From: Candidatus Obscuribacterales bacterium
Lineage (GTDB): Bacteria; Cyanobacteriota; Vampirovibrionia; Obscuribacterales; Obscuribacteraceae
Length of the DNA: 64,000 nt
Direction: 5' to 3'
NCBI GenBank assembly: GCA_020050835.1
Contig: JAGVKB010000137.1
Span: 20,676 to 84,675 of the forward strand
Shown: in pieces, positions 51,156-59,500 of the stretch
How positions within the stretch are numbered: the stretch's first letter is position 1
How the letters are laid out: every line of letters begins with the position of its first letter
Notes under the pieces: generated by a model
What the model was told of the DNA's origin: nothing
The model's database searches: none
What the model saw: only the letters and a program-made list of their open reading frames with translations
Program-made: the position numbers and the translations under genes

Positions 51156-53084
51156 ATGACATTTCGGTTGGGAACAATCAGGCAGATTGTACGGTCTGGT
51201 GCTGAGATTCCGGAATACGACGAAACCGGTACGGGCTCGGCGATGTCACGCCCGGAAGATGTACATCATCGCCGCTGCGCTTGGAGAGCTGCATCTCGGT
51301 CCGCTCCAGCGGAGCCTCTTGTGCGCTTTTGTTGTACGATTAACAGTTTCGTGCTATCACTGTTACGAGTGGTTGTAAGCGCTCCTCGTGTACTGGCATC
51401 CGGTCCTGGACTATGGTCCGGTTGCAAGGCAATTGTTTTCGCAGCTGTCTTTGCAAGCAACATTTCGCTGCTACAAGCTTGTGACACTTTGCCGGAGCTG
51501 TCGAGCCGTAATGGTTCTTGGCAAGATCTTTCCGCGCAGGCGGAAAAGTATCAGCAGAAAGGAAGTCTTCAGGAAGCTGAGAACATATGGCAACGGGCGC
51601 TGAGAGTATCAGAGTCGGCAGGCGGTGACGTCACGCAGCTAAACAGGACGCTTCACAGCCTGGCTCAACTGGAGTTTTGTCTTGGCAATTATCAGAGAGC
51701 CAAGGAGCTGTACCTGAGGTTGGTTGAGATTAAGAAGCGCGAGCAGTCGGCGCTGCATGGCAGCCTGGCCTGGAATCTCTCCGAGTTGGGTGATGCCTGC
51801 TACTGGCTGGGCGATTACAAACAGGCACTAGAGTATTACAGCCAGTCGGCGGAGATTTACGAGCAGGACGGACAGTTGATCGGATTGGCATCGAGCCTGC
51901 GAAAGAAAGCTGGCGCAAGCGCGAGGCTCAACGATGACATGGAGGCAATCTCGCTTTATAACAGAGCTGAAATGTTTGTCGCTGCCGCTAAATCGAATCC
52001 TGCCTTCGAGGCATATTCATACATGCTGCTCGATCAGCTGGCACAGATATCCGCAGAGCGCGTAGAGCTCTGCCGCAAGACGCATCATTATGATCTGGCG
52101 ATGCAGTATACCGTTGAGGCCGACGAGCGTTGGAAAAAATTGGCCGAGTTCTGCACAGTCCCGGCACGTCCGCCGGTGCCGTCCGGGCGCCTGGCTGAGA
52201 TACTTTCAGGTGCTGCTCGCAAGACAAAAGATCAATCGACCCTTTTTGAAGCCGCTGCACCAACGCTGGTTAAAACCCTCGAGACACTCGCCTATGACTA
52301 CTGTCATGCCGGCATGTATGGCGAGGCGGAGCTGCTATTTGGCAGAATTATGGAGATTTTTAATACGGTTGCTGAATTCAATAGGGTTTTGCAGCTTGAT
52401 CGTGGGGAGTTTGTCTCCACTTTGTATATGGAGTGGCACGTTTGTCATCAGGCATTGCCAAAGGTGGCGGAGGCATTGTCCTCATCATCTGACAAAGCTA
52501 AACAGGGTAATGTTGATACTGCCGAGTATGCTTTCGATAATCAATACTTGACAGAGTTTAGAGCGCTCAAACACCGGCAGGATCGTTTCGAAGAGAGAGC
52601 GCGCTTGGTGCAGCGATTCGCTCCAGCAATTCCTACTCATCATGCAATAGAGATTTTGAGAAAGCACCAGCCGCTGATTGTAATCGGCGATGGTGTCGAC
52701 TACTGGATGTCAATTCTGCGAAAGCTGAAGGTAGATGCAATTGCCGCTGAAGTGAAGTTGAAAGTAAGCGCCGGTGGCAGCGCAACCGCGGTTGCAAATG
52801 AGCGCCGCTCTTCAGCTGTCAAAACGGTCATGAAAAACTCGGATCGCGTCCTGTTTATATGCTGTCCGCCGGCTGGTAGTTCGATTGCGTTTGATGCTTT
52901 GTCGAATTATGCTGGAAGTACAGTTATCTATGTGGGGGAGCCGGCCGGATTATCTGGTGTTGACGAGTCCTTCTTCAAGCTTCTCTCTAAGCGATGGAAT
53001 CTGAAGAGCCTTACTCCGTTGCCACAGTGGCCTGAAGCTTATGATGTAATGTTTGAGTACGAGCGCAAACCTACAAAGGGTTAA
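51156..53084 (+). CDS. TPR protein with eroded methyltransferase-like domain
   Basis: This is a paralogue of the flanking TPR/methyltransferase-like proteins. A hydrophobic region near residues 60-105 may be a signal or anchor (the first 60 residues are poorly conserved, and the start may be further downstream). TPR-type repeats follow (SLQEAENIWQRALRVSE, DYKQALEYYSQSAEIYEQ). The C-terminal domain (about 480-640) keeps the order ending in LFICCPP, STVIYVGEPAG and LPQWPEAYD. However, the SAM-binding loop is VIGDGVDYW instead of EIGAGTGYW, so cofactor binding is doubtful. The gene begins 3 bases after the preceding stop. No C-terminal protease-like domain is present. Confidence 0.65.
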   Translation: MTFRLGTIRQIVRSGAEIPEYDETGTGSAMSRPEDVHHRRCAWRAASRSAPAEPLVRFCCTINSFVLSLLRVVVSAPRVLASGPGLWSGCKAIVFAAVFASNISLLQACDTLPELSSRNGSWQDLSAQAEKYQQKGSLQEAENIWQRALRVSESAGGDVTQLNRTLHSLAQLEFCLGNYQRAKELYLRLVEIKKREQSALHGSLAWNLSELGDACYWLGDYKQALEYYSQSAEIYEQDGQLIGLASSLRKKAGASARLNDDMEAISLYNRAEMFVAAAKSNPAFEAYSYMLLDQLAQISAERVELCRKTHHYDLAMQYTVEADERWKKLAEFCTVPARPPVPSGRLAEILSGAARKTKDQSTLFEAAAPTLVKTLETLAYDYCHAGMYGEAELLFGRIMEIFNTVAEFNRVLQLDRGEFVSTLYMEWHVCHQALPKVAEALSSSSDKAKQGNVDTAEYAFDNQYLTEFRALKHRQDRFEERARLVQRFAPAIPTHHAIEILRKHQPLIVIGDGVDYWMSILRKLKVDAIAAEVKLKVSAGGSATAVANERRSSAVKTVMKNSDRVLFICCPPAGSSIAFDALSNYAGSTVIYVGEPAGLSGVDESFFKLLSKRWNLKSLTPLPQWPEAYDVMFEYERKPTKG

Positions 53085-53114
53085 ACTATTCGAAGGGTTG
53101 GCGACTTAGATGCC

Positions 53115-53678
53115 ATGATTAGAAGCGATATCCAGTCATACTTCGAGCAAGCTCGACGAATTGTTTTAGCTGTAGCGCTATTTGTTTATTTTACTGTTTT
53201 GGTAATAGCGGCTTCTCCAGCTTCGCCGTTTCATCGAGCATGCGATCGGACTTTCAAGGGACCGCTAAACTATTGGGGGCTGTATAACAGCTACGGTGTG
53301 TTTGCGCCCGATCCGGCATCGTACAATCAGATTTTTAGAGCGGTGGTGAAGTTTCGGGATGGCAAAGTAAAGACCTGGATGTTTCCCTACCTGATGCAGT
53401 GGAAAGATGATGACTGCCAGAGGCAGTTTAAGCTGGCATGGGAAGAGTGGCAGTATTACTTTTTGTGGTCAAAAGATAACTTAGTCCTGGTTACAGACGC
53501 TGCAAAGTACGTAGCGTGGCTGCACCGGAGTCCCGATAATCCTCCGGTTGCCGTGACCATCTTTCGGGATTTCTCCGATATAGTACCGCCGGTGAGTGAA
53601 ACTAAACCGTTGCCGCCGTTGCCGCAAGTGAGTGAAGAGATAATGGAGTATTCAGTCAAGCCCGAAGATCTTCGATGA
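53115..53678 (+). CDS. HTTM partner protein 2 (PDP-motif)
   Basis: This is the second paralogue of the small partner family (187 residues). It has one N-terminal helix (IVLAVALFVYFTVLVIAASP), the shared WGLYNSYGVFAPDP segment, KFRDGKVKTWMFPYLMQWK, and NPPVAVTIFRDF near the end. It is more divergent than copies 1 and 3 in the middle, lacking the YKS element. The stop overlaps the start of HTTM protein 2 by four bases (ATGA). No ribosome-binding site is obvious before ATG 53115, so expression may depend on coupling. Same likely role as copy 1. Confidence 0.68.
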   Translation: MIRSDIQSYFEQARRIVLAVALFVYFTVLVIAASPASPFHRACDRTFKGPLNYWGLYNSYGVFAPDPASYNQIFRAVVKFRDGKVKTWMFPYLMQWKDDDCQRQFKLAWEEWQYYFLWSKDNLVLVTDAAKYVAWLHRSPDNPPVAVTIFRDFSDIVPPVSETKPLPPLPQVSEEIMEYSVKPEDLR

Positions 53679-54943
53679 GTCTCAAGTACCTCTGGTCAGC
53701 ATGGAATGGGTTCTGGTTTGGCACAGGCTCGCCGGTGCCGGTGGCGCTGTTTAGAATTGCCATGGGAGCCCTGGTGCTTGCCTTTTCTATCCTGTTCTTT
53801 CCGGAGGCGGGTACTTTTTTTGGACAGCATGCAATCGTGCAACCTGGTACTACTGATCGATGGATGCATGCTCCCGAATTTTGCCTCTTAGCCTTTCTTC
53901 CTGCTGATGACTGCTGGGTGTACGGAGTATTGATACTGTTGGCGGTATCGGGTACATGCTTGATGCTCGGTATTTTCTCCAGACTTAATGCATTTATCTG
54001 TTTCTTGCTGATCTTGAGTCTGCACAGCCGCAATCACTTTGTTCTTCACACCGGCGATAAGATCATGTGCGAAATGTTGCTTTATCTCGTATTCTCACGC
54101 TGTGGAGAGGCTCTGTCCATCAAACGGCTGGCTCGGATCTGGCGTGTCAAGGATGCTGAGTTCGGACCGGCAAGCGATGGCAGCCTCTTTGGACAGCGGT
54201 TGGTTCAGGTTCAGCTGGCTATCGTCTATTGGGGGGCATTCACCAGTAAGTTGCACGGCAAGACCTGGATGGATGGCACAGCAGTTTACTTCGCCGCACA
54301 CCTGGAGCAGTTCCAGCGCTTCCCCGTCTCTTTTCTGCTCGACCAGCTTTGGGCGTCTCGGCTATTTACTTGGGGCACTCTCTTGTTGGAATTTGCTTTG
54401 TGCTTCCTGGTATGGGTGAAGGAGCTTCGCTACCCGCTGCTTTTCGCTGGAGTGGTCTTCCACGCTGGGCTCGACTGGGTAATGGTGATTCCGTTGTTTC
54501 AGCCGATCATGTTGAGTTGTTATCTCTGCTTCGTTGATGCAGACGATCTGGGACGCTTTATGGACTTGATTCGGAGGCTGGCGTCAAGGACATTTGGAAA
54601 GCCGTTGCCGGCTTTTTATGATGGACAAGTGGGACTCTCTGTGCGTCTGGCGGAAACCGTAAGGCGGCTCGATATCTTCCGACTGGTCTGTCTGGAGGAT
54701 ATACGCAGCTCAGTGGATGCAAGCCGTGCAGCATTTCGCGGCAAACCGGGCATCTTTGTCGCGACTGGCAAAGACGAGTGCTGGCTTTCTTCAACTCATG
54801 CAGCGCGCAAGCTTGCATTTAGGCTGCCGCTAATAGTGCCGTTTAGCGGACTGTTCTGGTTGCCGGGCTGCTCGGCGGTCTTAACCAAGGCTGCCTCGAT
54901 TCTGGAGCGCCTGTACGCAACGGCAAATGTTTCGGCTGGTTGA
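53675..54943 (+). CDS. HTTM-domain membrane protein 2 with degenerate DCC (DUF393) tail
   Basis: The HTTM core matches the other two copies: NHFVLHTGDKIMCEMLLYLVF, IVYWGAFTSK with LHGKTWMDGTAV, and LLEFALCFLVW, with the shared Lys at 192. A C-terminal region of about 110 residues begins FYDGQVGLS (314-322). In the DCC/DUF393 thiol-disulfide family this reads FYDGxCGLC, and both cysteines are replaced here (Val, Ser). The rest (RLAETVRRLDIFRL, ARKLAFRLPLI) follows the DCC pattern. HTTM-DCC fusions are known, but this copy appears redox-inactive. It overlaps the partner gene upstream by 4 bases and the SGNH-like gene downstream by 17. Confidence 0.8.
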   Translation: MSLKYLWSAWNGFWFGTGSPVPVALFRIAMGALVLAFSILFFPEAGTFFGQHAIVQPGTTDRWMHAPEFCLLAFLPADDCWVYGVLILLAVSGTCLMLGIFSRLNAFICFLLILSLHSRNHFVLHTGDKIMCEMLLYLVFSRCGEALSIKRLARIWRVKDAEFGPASDGSLFGQRLVQVQLAIVYWGAFTSKLHGKTWMDGTAVYFAAHLEQFQRFPVSFLLDQLWASRLFTWGTLLLEFALCFLVWVKELRYPLLFAGVVFHAGLDWVMVIPLFQPIMLSCYLCFVDADDLGRFMDLIRRLASRTFGKPLPAFYDGQVGLSVRLAETVRRLDIFRLVCLEDIRSSVDASRAAFRGKPGIFVATGKDECWLSSTHAARKLAFRLPLIVPFSGLFWLPGCSAVLTKAASILERLYATANVSAG

Positions 54944-56012
54944 CTCGATGTTTGGATTGAGTGATCACTTTATGGCCGTTCGATCTATTTCTCAAAGCAG
55001 AATGGTGGTTGCATTCCTGATTTATCTGCTTGTAAATTTTGCCATCGATTGCTGGCGACCGCTGCGTTATGTTGCCATAGAAGGAAGGCCGTTTTTGGAT
55101 CAACACTCTTATAGCAACAAGAGCGCTGATCTGAAAAGACTTACTAAGTCACCGGATGTCTTGATTTTGGGTTCGTCGCTGGCAATGTCGGCAATTGCGA
55201 CTGCCGACTACTCGTTTAGGCAAAAGCCTTTCCCGCCATTCTTTTCAGCGAAATTTACAACATATACTGAAGCTGCATTTCTGAAACAGCAAGCCGGCTT
55301 GGAGCTCAGCTATTTCAACTATGCCTGTCCCGGATATCTGATCTCTCACGATCTTAAGTTGCTTTCGGAGGTGCTAGCTAAAGGCAATCCGAAGCTGATT
55401 ATTTTTATGGTAGCTCCGCGAGACTTTATCGACAACCTCTTGTTTGCGCATGAGGCAAATACCACTGATGAAGAAAGTCCTGAGAAGGTAGTTTCCAAAC
55501 TCCTGCGGCTGTACGCAGTACGAGGCGATTTGTCTTACCTTTTTAAGCGATTCGTCAGGGGACTTTACGAGCACTGGGAGAATCCTCTGAAAGATATGAT
55601 CTCCACAAAGACAATTGATAATCGCCTGGAAAAATTCGAATTGTATGCAGACGAAGCTGCCTACATACGTCGTTATAGCCCGATTGACTGGAAGCGGTAC
55701 AAGCAGCAGGTCAACTGCTTGGTTGTCATGCTTGCTTCTTGTAAGAGCCGGAAAGTTCCGGTTCTGGTCGTCAATATGCCTTTGCCTGAATGCAATCGTA
55801 AGCTCCTCGATCGGCAGTTCTACTCGCAGTACATGACGATGCTAGCGGAAGAATCGCGGCTTGCCGGAGCGACTTTTTTAAATCTCCAGTCAGGTCCTTA
55901 TGTTGACGATGATTTCAGGGATTATGCGCATCTCCGGCATTCGGGTGGACTTAAGTGTTGCACAGCCATTGCCGAGGCGGTCGCGCGCATACTCAAATCG
56001 GAGGGCCGCTAA
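54927..56012 (+). CDS. SGNH-like membrane-anchored esterase/acyltransferase-type protein
   Basis: A membrane helix (VVAFLIYLLVNFAIDC) is followed by a domain with the layout of DltD/AlgJ-type SGNH proteins. LILGSSLAMS carries the candidate nucleophile Ser83, and DYAHLRHSGG near the end supplies the paired Asp332 and His335 (D-x-x-H). Such proteins usually add or remove acyl groups on extracytoplasmic polymers. The remaining block elements (the Gly and Asn oxyanion residues) are not clearly identifiable. Two cysteines (GLKCC) are close to the C-terminus. It starts within the end of HTTM gene 2 (17-base overlap); ATG 54972 is an alternative. It is the only gene of this type in the locus. Confidence 0.55.
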   Translation: MFRLVDSMFGLSDHFMAVRSISQSRMVVAFLIYLLVNFAIDCWRPLRYVAIEGRPFLDQHSYSNKSADLKRLTKSPDVLILGSSLAMSAIATADYSFRQKPFPPFFSAKFTTYTEAAFLKQQAGLELSYFNYACPGYLISHDLKLLSEVLAKGNPKLIIFMVAPRDFIDNLLFAHEANTTDEESPEKVVSKLLRLYAVRGDLSYLFKRFVRGLYEHWENPLKDMISTKTIDNRLEKFELYADEAAYIRRYSPIDWKRYKQQVNCLVVMLASCKSRKVPVLVVNMPLPECNRKLLDRQFYSQYMTMLAEESRLAGATFLNLQSGPYVDDDFRDYAHLRHSGGLKCCTAIAEAVARILKSEGR

Positions 56013-56083
56013 GTGTAATCGTGTACAATCCAAAGAGAAACGGCTGTTGCCGGTCTCTGGCCGCGCCCTGAGCACTGTATGAA

Positions 56084-56674
56084 ATGGCTATGCAGTTTTG
56101 TTTCGAGGTAATCAAAGCTGTTCCGCTCGGGTTCTCTCGAGTTGTTCGATGCTTCGAGCGGTCGAGCGAATCATGGATCAGCCTCTTTGTCGCCGCTTGC
56201 TGCATACTCGAACTTATCGTTTGCAACCCGCCTTCTCCATTTCGCGATGCTTGTTTGGCCAAAGTTAGTCCACTGCTCGATTACATCAGTTTGTTGCCGC
56301 GTTTCAATATGTTTTCACCGGATCCTCCCCGGACCAACTGGTCTATTTGGGCTGATATTACTTTTGCCGACGGTACTACCAGGAGCTGGCGCTATCCAGA
56401 GTTGAGTGACTACAAGAGCGATTTTTGGTTGCCGCAAGTGAAGGTGCGATACCAGTACTGGCGGGCATACACAAGTGTCGGCCGAAAATGGCCGTTGCTC
56501 TCATATGGATGCGCCATTCAAGCTGCTCGCTTGAATTACAATCCAGCTAACCCGCCTAAGCGGGTTAAGCTTTATCTACTGTCAAAGGATATATTGTTGC
56601 CGGGTGAAAACCAAGAGAAGGCGCCGGTTCGAACCGAACTGGAAGATTATATTGTGAGCGAAAGAGATCTTTGA
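56084..56674 (+). CDS. HTTM partner protein 3 (PDP-motif)
   Basis: This is the third paralogue of the small partner family (196 residues). It shows an N-terminal hydrophobic helix (SLFVAACCILELIVC), then PRFNMFSPDPP, FADGTTRSWRYPELSDYKS, and the shared NPANPP before a closing strand. It resembles copy 1 more than copy 2 (shared DYKS element). The stop overlaps HTTM protein 3 by 4 bases. The ATG at 56084 or at 56090 could start translation; no strong ribosome-binding site is visible for either. The role is as for copies 1 and 2. Confidence 0.7.
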   Translation: MAMQFCFEVIKAVPLGFSRVVRCFERSSESWISLFVAACCILELIVCNPPSPFRDACLAKVSPLLDYISLLPRFNMFSPDPPRTNWSIWADITFADGTTRSWRYPELSDYKSDFWLPQVKVRYQYWRAYTSVGRKWPLLSYGCAIQAARLNYNPANPPKRVKLYLLSKDILLPGENQEKAPVRTELEDYIVSERDL

Positions 56675-57903
56675 TGAGCCTGAATACGCTGCAACAATTG
56701 TGGAGACAGTTCTGGTTTACTCCGGAGTCGGCGGTGCCGGCAGCGTTTGCTCGAATCACCTTTGGTCTCTTGTTGATTCAGTTTGTCGTACTCTTGGCGC
56801 CGGAGCTGCATCCGTTGTTGGGCGAGAAATCTGTACTCCCCAGAATGATCGATAATGCCTGGTTGGGAAGCCCAGCCTTCAGCCTGCTGGATTATCTTCC
56901 GCATGAGGACCGGTATCTCGATGGACTGTTGGGAATAATGCTCCTTTGTGCCATCGGTCTGACGCTCGGATTATGCACGCGTGCTTGCGCCCTGGTGATT
57001 TTAATAATCATGAGCTCTTTCTATGCGACAAATGCATTTGTATTTGGCGCTTCTGATGCAATTTTGCGAACAGTTATGTTCCTTCTTGTTTTCTCGCATG
57101 CCGGAGATGCGCTTTCTGTCAAAAGGTTGCTTTCAGTTTGGCTTTCCAAGAGATGTCCCGGTTCGTCGGTGCAGTTGTACAAACCCTGGGCGTTACGCCT
57201 GATTCAAGTTCACTTCGCGCTCGTTTGGTGGGTCGGCTGCACTCGCAAGTTTCATGGTGCTGATTGGATGAACGGCAATGCCGTCTATTACGTAACGCAT
57301 GTCAACGAGCTGGTGCGATATCCGCTGCCTTTCCTTCCCGACAATCTGTGGACGTCGAAATTCCTGACCTGGTCGACCATGTTGCTTGAGTTTGCGCTTG
57401 CGGTTTTGATCTGGATTGAGGACTTTCGCCTTCCGCTTATCTTGCTGGGAACAATCTTTCACCTGGCTATGGATTGGGCGCTATGGGTCCCGCAGTTCGA
57501 GTTCGTGATGATCGCCGGTTTGATAGCTTTCTTGTCGCCGACCACCTACTCCAAATTTGCCTACGCGTGCAGGCGCTGGATTCGTCAGCTGGGCGCCGAG
57601 CCGATCAAAGTCGAGTTTAACCCGCGCTCTGACCTTTCTTGCCGAATTGCTGAGACAGTCAGAAGATTGGATTTATTCAAGCTGGCCCAGCCGGAAGTTG
57701 ACGGACGTGTTGAAGGTGCAACGACTGAAAGCAGTGGGCTTACTGTCTATGCTAGCGGTAACCGGTTAACCGGTACGCTTGCGGCTCGAGCGCTGGCTCA
57801 GAGATTGCCGTTGCTGATGTTACTTTATCCGGCGCTTCTGCTTCCATCAGCTCCGCCAATGATTGCAGCATGCTCGCGGCTCTTAGGGAAGTTGTATCCC
57901 TGA
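56671..57903 (+). CDS. HTTM-domain membrane protein 3 with vestigial DCC-like tail
   Basis: The HTTM core has TNAFVFGASDAILRTVMFLLVF, VWWVGCTRK with FHGADWMNGNAV, and LLEFALAVLIW, with the family Lys at 193. The C-terminal tail keeps RIAETVRRLDLFKL and ARALAQRLPLL as in copy 2, but the preceding FYDG-type loop has become VEFNPRSDLSC. The DCC-like region is therefore more eroded than in copy 2, keeping one Cys. The protein is 410 residues. It is coupled to its partner by a 4-base overlap and followed by 72 non-coding bases before the next gene. It appears to be the last HTTM copy in the window. Confidence 0.8.
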   Translation: MMSLNTLQQLWRQFWFTPESAVPAAFARITFGLLLIQFVVLLAPELHPLLGEKSVLPRMIDNAWLGSPAFSLLDYLPHEDRYLDGLLGIMLLCAIGLTLGLCTRACALVILIIMSSFYATNAFVFGASDAILRTVMFLLVFSHAGDALSVKRLLSVWLSKRCPGSSVQLYKPWALRLIQVHFALVWWVGCTRKFHGADWMNGNAVYYVTHVNELVRYPLPFLPDNLWTSKFLTWSTMLLEFALAVLIWIEDFRLPLILLGTIFHLAMDWALWVPQFEFVMIAGLIAFLSPTTYSKFAYACRRWIRQLGAEPIKVEFNPRSDLSCRIAETVRRLDLFKLAQPEVDGRVEGATTESSGLTVYASGNRLTGTLAARALAQRLPLLMLLYPALLLPSAPPMIAACSRLLGKLYP

Positions 57904-57975
57904 CAGCTCGGTAGTAAGAGCCTGTTAGCGAGCGACATGCACATGCTACCATGTTAAGGTTCGCTCATTTTTGGG

Positions 57976-59472
57976 TTGTCCTTCATCCTTAGCTCACCGG
58001 GAGCTCATCAGATTAGTGGATTTCTCAACTGTGAATTGATAGTTGATGTGATGCTGCGCACCGTGCGGGATACGTTGAACTTTACCCTCGCGGCTGTTTT
58101 GCGGCAGCTCGTAATTCTAACTGACAGCTTGATTGTCGTGGCGATGCAAGGCATCGGTAGGCGAATATCTCTCGAGCGCCTGTTTCCGCACCTGTTTCTT
58201 GTTCTGGTACTAATGTGCAGTTCTTCTGCCCAGGCGATGCACGAGTCGAGCTCTGGCAAGACCGGCGCCGGCGCGGATTTGAACAAGATAGTTGAAGGTC
58301 CGGTGCTTACTGCTACAGTTGAAGTTGGACCGTTCGATCTCCACCGCAAGTATAAGTCCATGGAAGGACCATATATTAGCCAGCAACTGAGAGTTGGCGA
58401 GCTTATCTCTGCGTCGAAGGTGGTTATTCCGGAGTCGATGATCAAGTTTGTAGAAGGCAGCAGAGACAACGGTTCGAAGTCTCTGCCGGATAAGCAACCG
58501 GTTTCTGTGAGCAGACCGGCCGGTTTAGTGAAATTGGTCAGGCAGAAGAGGCAACTTTACTGGCTGAAGGGGCTGAAGGTGGAAGTATTGGATGAACAAG
58601 ATAAGCCGCTGCCGAGTTCAGAGTTTTTTTGCCATCTGATCGTTTTTGTGGACAAGGACTTTCGAAATCATGAGGCATTCCCTCAGGCTGAGCTGGTAGG
58701 CAATGAGCGACTGTTGATTTTATCTCAGGGTTTGTCGCAATTCTTCTTTCCGAAACGGTTTGCCGTGCCGGTAGCTAGCGATGAGGACTGGGTCCTTTCC
58801 TTCCAGGCGGCCAATCGGACGACCGATCAGCATCGTCGAGTCAAGCATCGTTGTACCTTCTATTTTGTGAAGGATAACGCCACCCATTACCAATTCAAGG
58901 CCTTGCACTGGTATATGCCCTACGTCGCCGTTTTGCAAAACAAGGGCGAAGTAGTATCTTGTTCTACCAAGAATCGCAATCTGGATTGCATGGCAACTTC
59001 GTCCGGAGCTCGTGCTCCCAACAGTGTTCCTGCCTCTACCGTCTTTGATGCCTTGGGACGCAAGCAGGCTGGACATTGGGTGGTGCCACCGGGCACGCAT
59101 ACATACAAAATGCAGTTGGATTTACAGCCTGGCTTGGCTAGTTTTGCTGCTCAGGATCGCAAGATCCACGCCGTCTGGTGTCACGTGCATCCGCTTTGCA
59201 CTTCTTCGTCGCTGGTCGATGTTACCGGCAAGTTGCCTAAAAAGGTATTTACGGCAAAAGTCAGAACGGAAAATCGAAAAGGGCTGGAGATAACTCACAT
59301 AGACAGCATCAGCTCGCAAGCAGGCATTCCAATCTTTAAGGGTCATCGCTATGAATTGGAGGCTACTTATGTTAACAATACCGGTGCGCCTCAAGACTCG
59401 ATGATCAATGATGGCGTGTTTTGCTCGGACATGAAGTTCGTGCGACCGAAATGGGCTGACGACAAGAAGTAG
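57976..59472 (+). CDS. Secreted protein with faint resemblance to copper type II monooxygenases
   Basis: A long N-terminus ends in a signal-like helix (HLFLVLVLMCSSSAQA) at about 70-90, so the true start may be later than the first ATG. The mature domain of about 400 residues is beta-rich. Toward the C-terminus it has HWYMPYVAV, a PPGTH loop, VWCHVHPLC (His-x-His), an ELEATYVNNTG strand and GVFCSDMKF with a Met. This order (HxH, then strand plus Met) is reminiscent of the PHM/DBH copper type II fold, but the resemblance is weak and I would not assign activity. It is 1497 bp long and sits between HTTM copy 3 and a TPR gene. No homologue elsewhere in the window is seen. Confidence 0.5.
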   Translation: MSFILSSPGAHQISGFLNCELIVDVMLRTVRDTLNFTLAAVLRQLVILTDSLIVVAMQGIGRRISLERLFPHLFLVLVLMCSSSAQAMHESSSGKTGAGADLNKIVEGPVLTATVEVGPFDLHRKYKSMEGPYISQQLRVGELISASKVVIPESMIKFVEGSRDNGSKSLPDKQPVSVSRPAGLVKLVRQKRQLYWLKGLKVEVLDEQDKPLPSSEFFCHLIVFVDKDFRNHEAFPQAELVGNERLLILSQGLSQFFFPKRFAVPVASDEDWVLSFQAANRTTDQHRRVKHRCTFYFVKDNATHYQFKALHWYMPYVAVLQNKGEVVSCSTKNRNLDCMATSSGARAPNSVPASTVFDALGRKQAGHWVVPPGTHTYKMQLDLQPGLASFAAQDRKIHAVWCHVHPLCTSSSLVDVTGKLPKKVFTAKVRTENRKGLEITHIDSISSQAGIPIFKGHRYELEATYVNNTGAPQDSMINDGVFCSDMKFVRPKWADDKK

Positions 59473-59500
59473 ACAGCGGGTTGCCGGGATGTTTTGATAG

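Noticed and set aside
56630..56645. GGTTCGAACC resembling a tRNA T arm
   Set aside because: It lies within the coding sequence of partner protein 3, and no cloverleaf can be formed around it.
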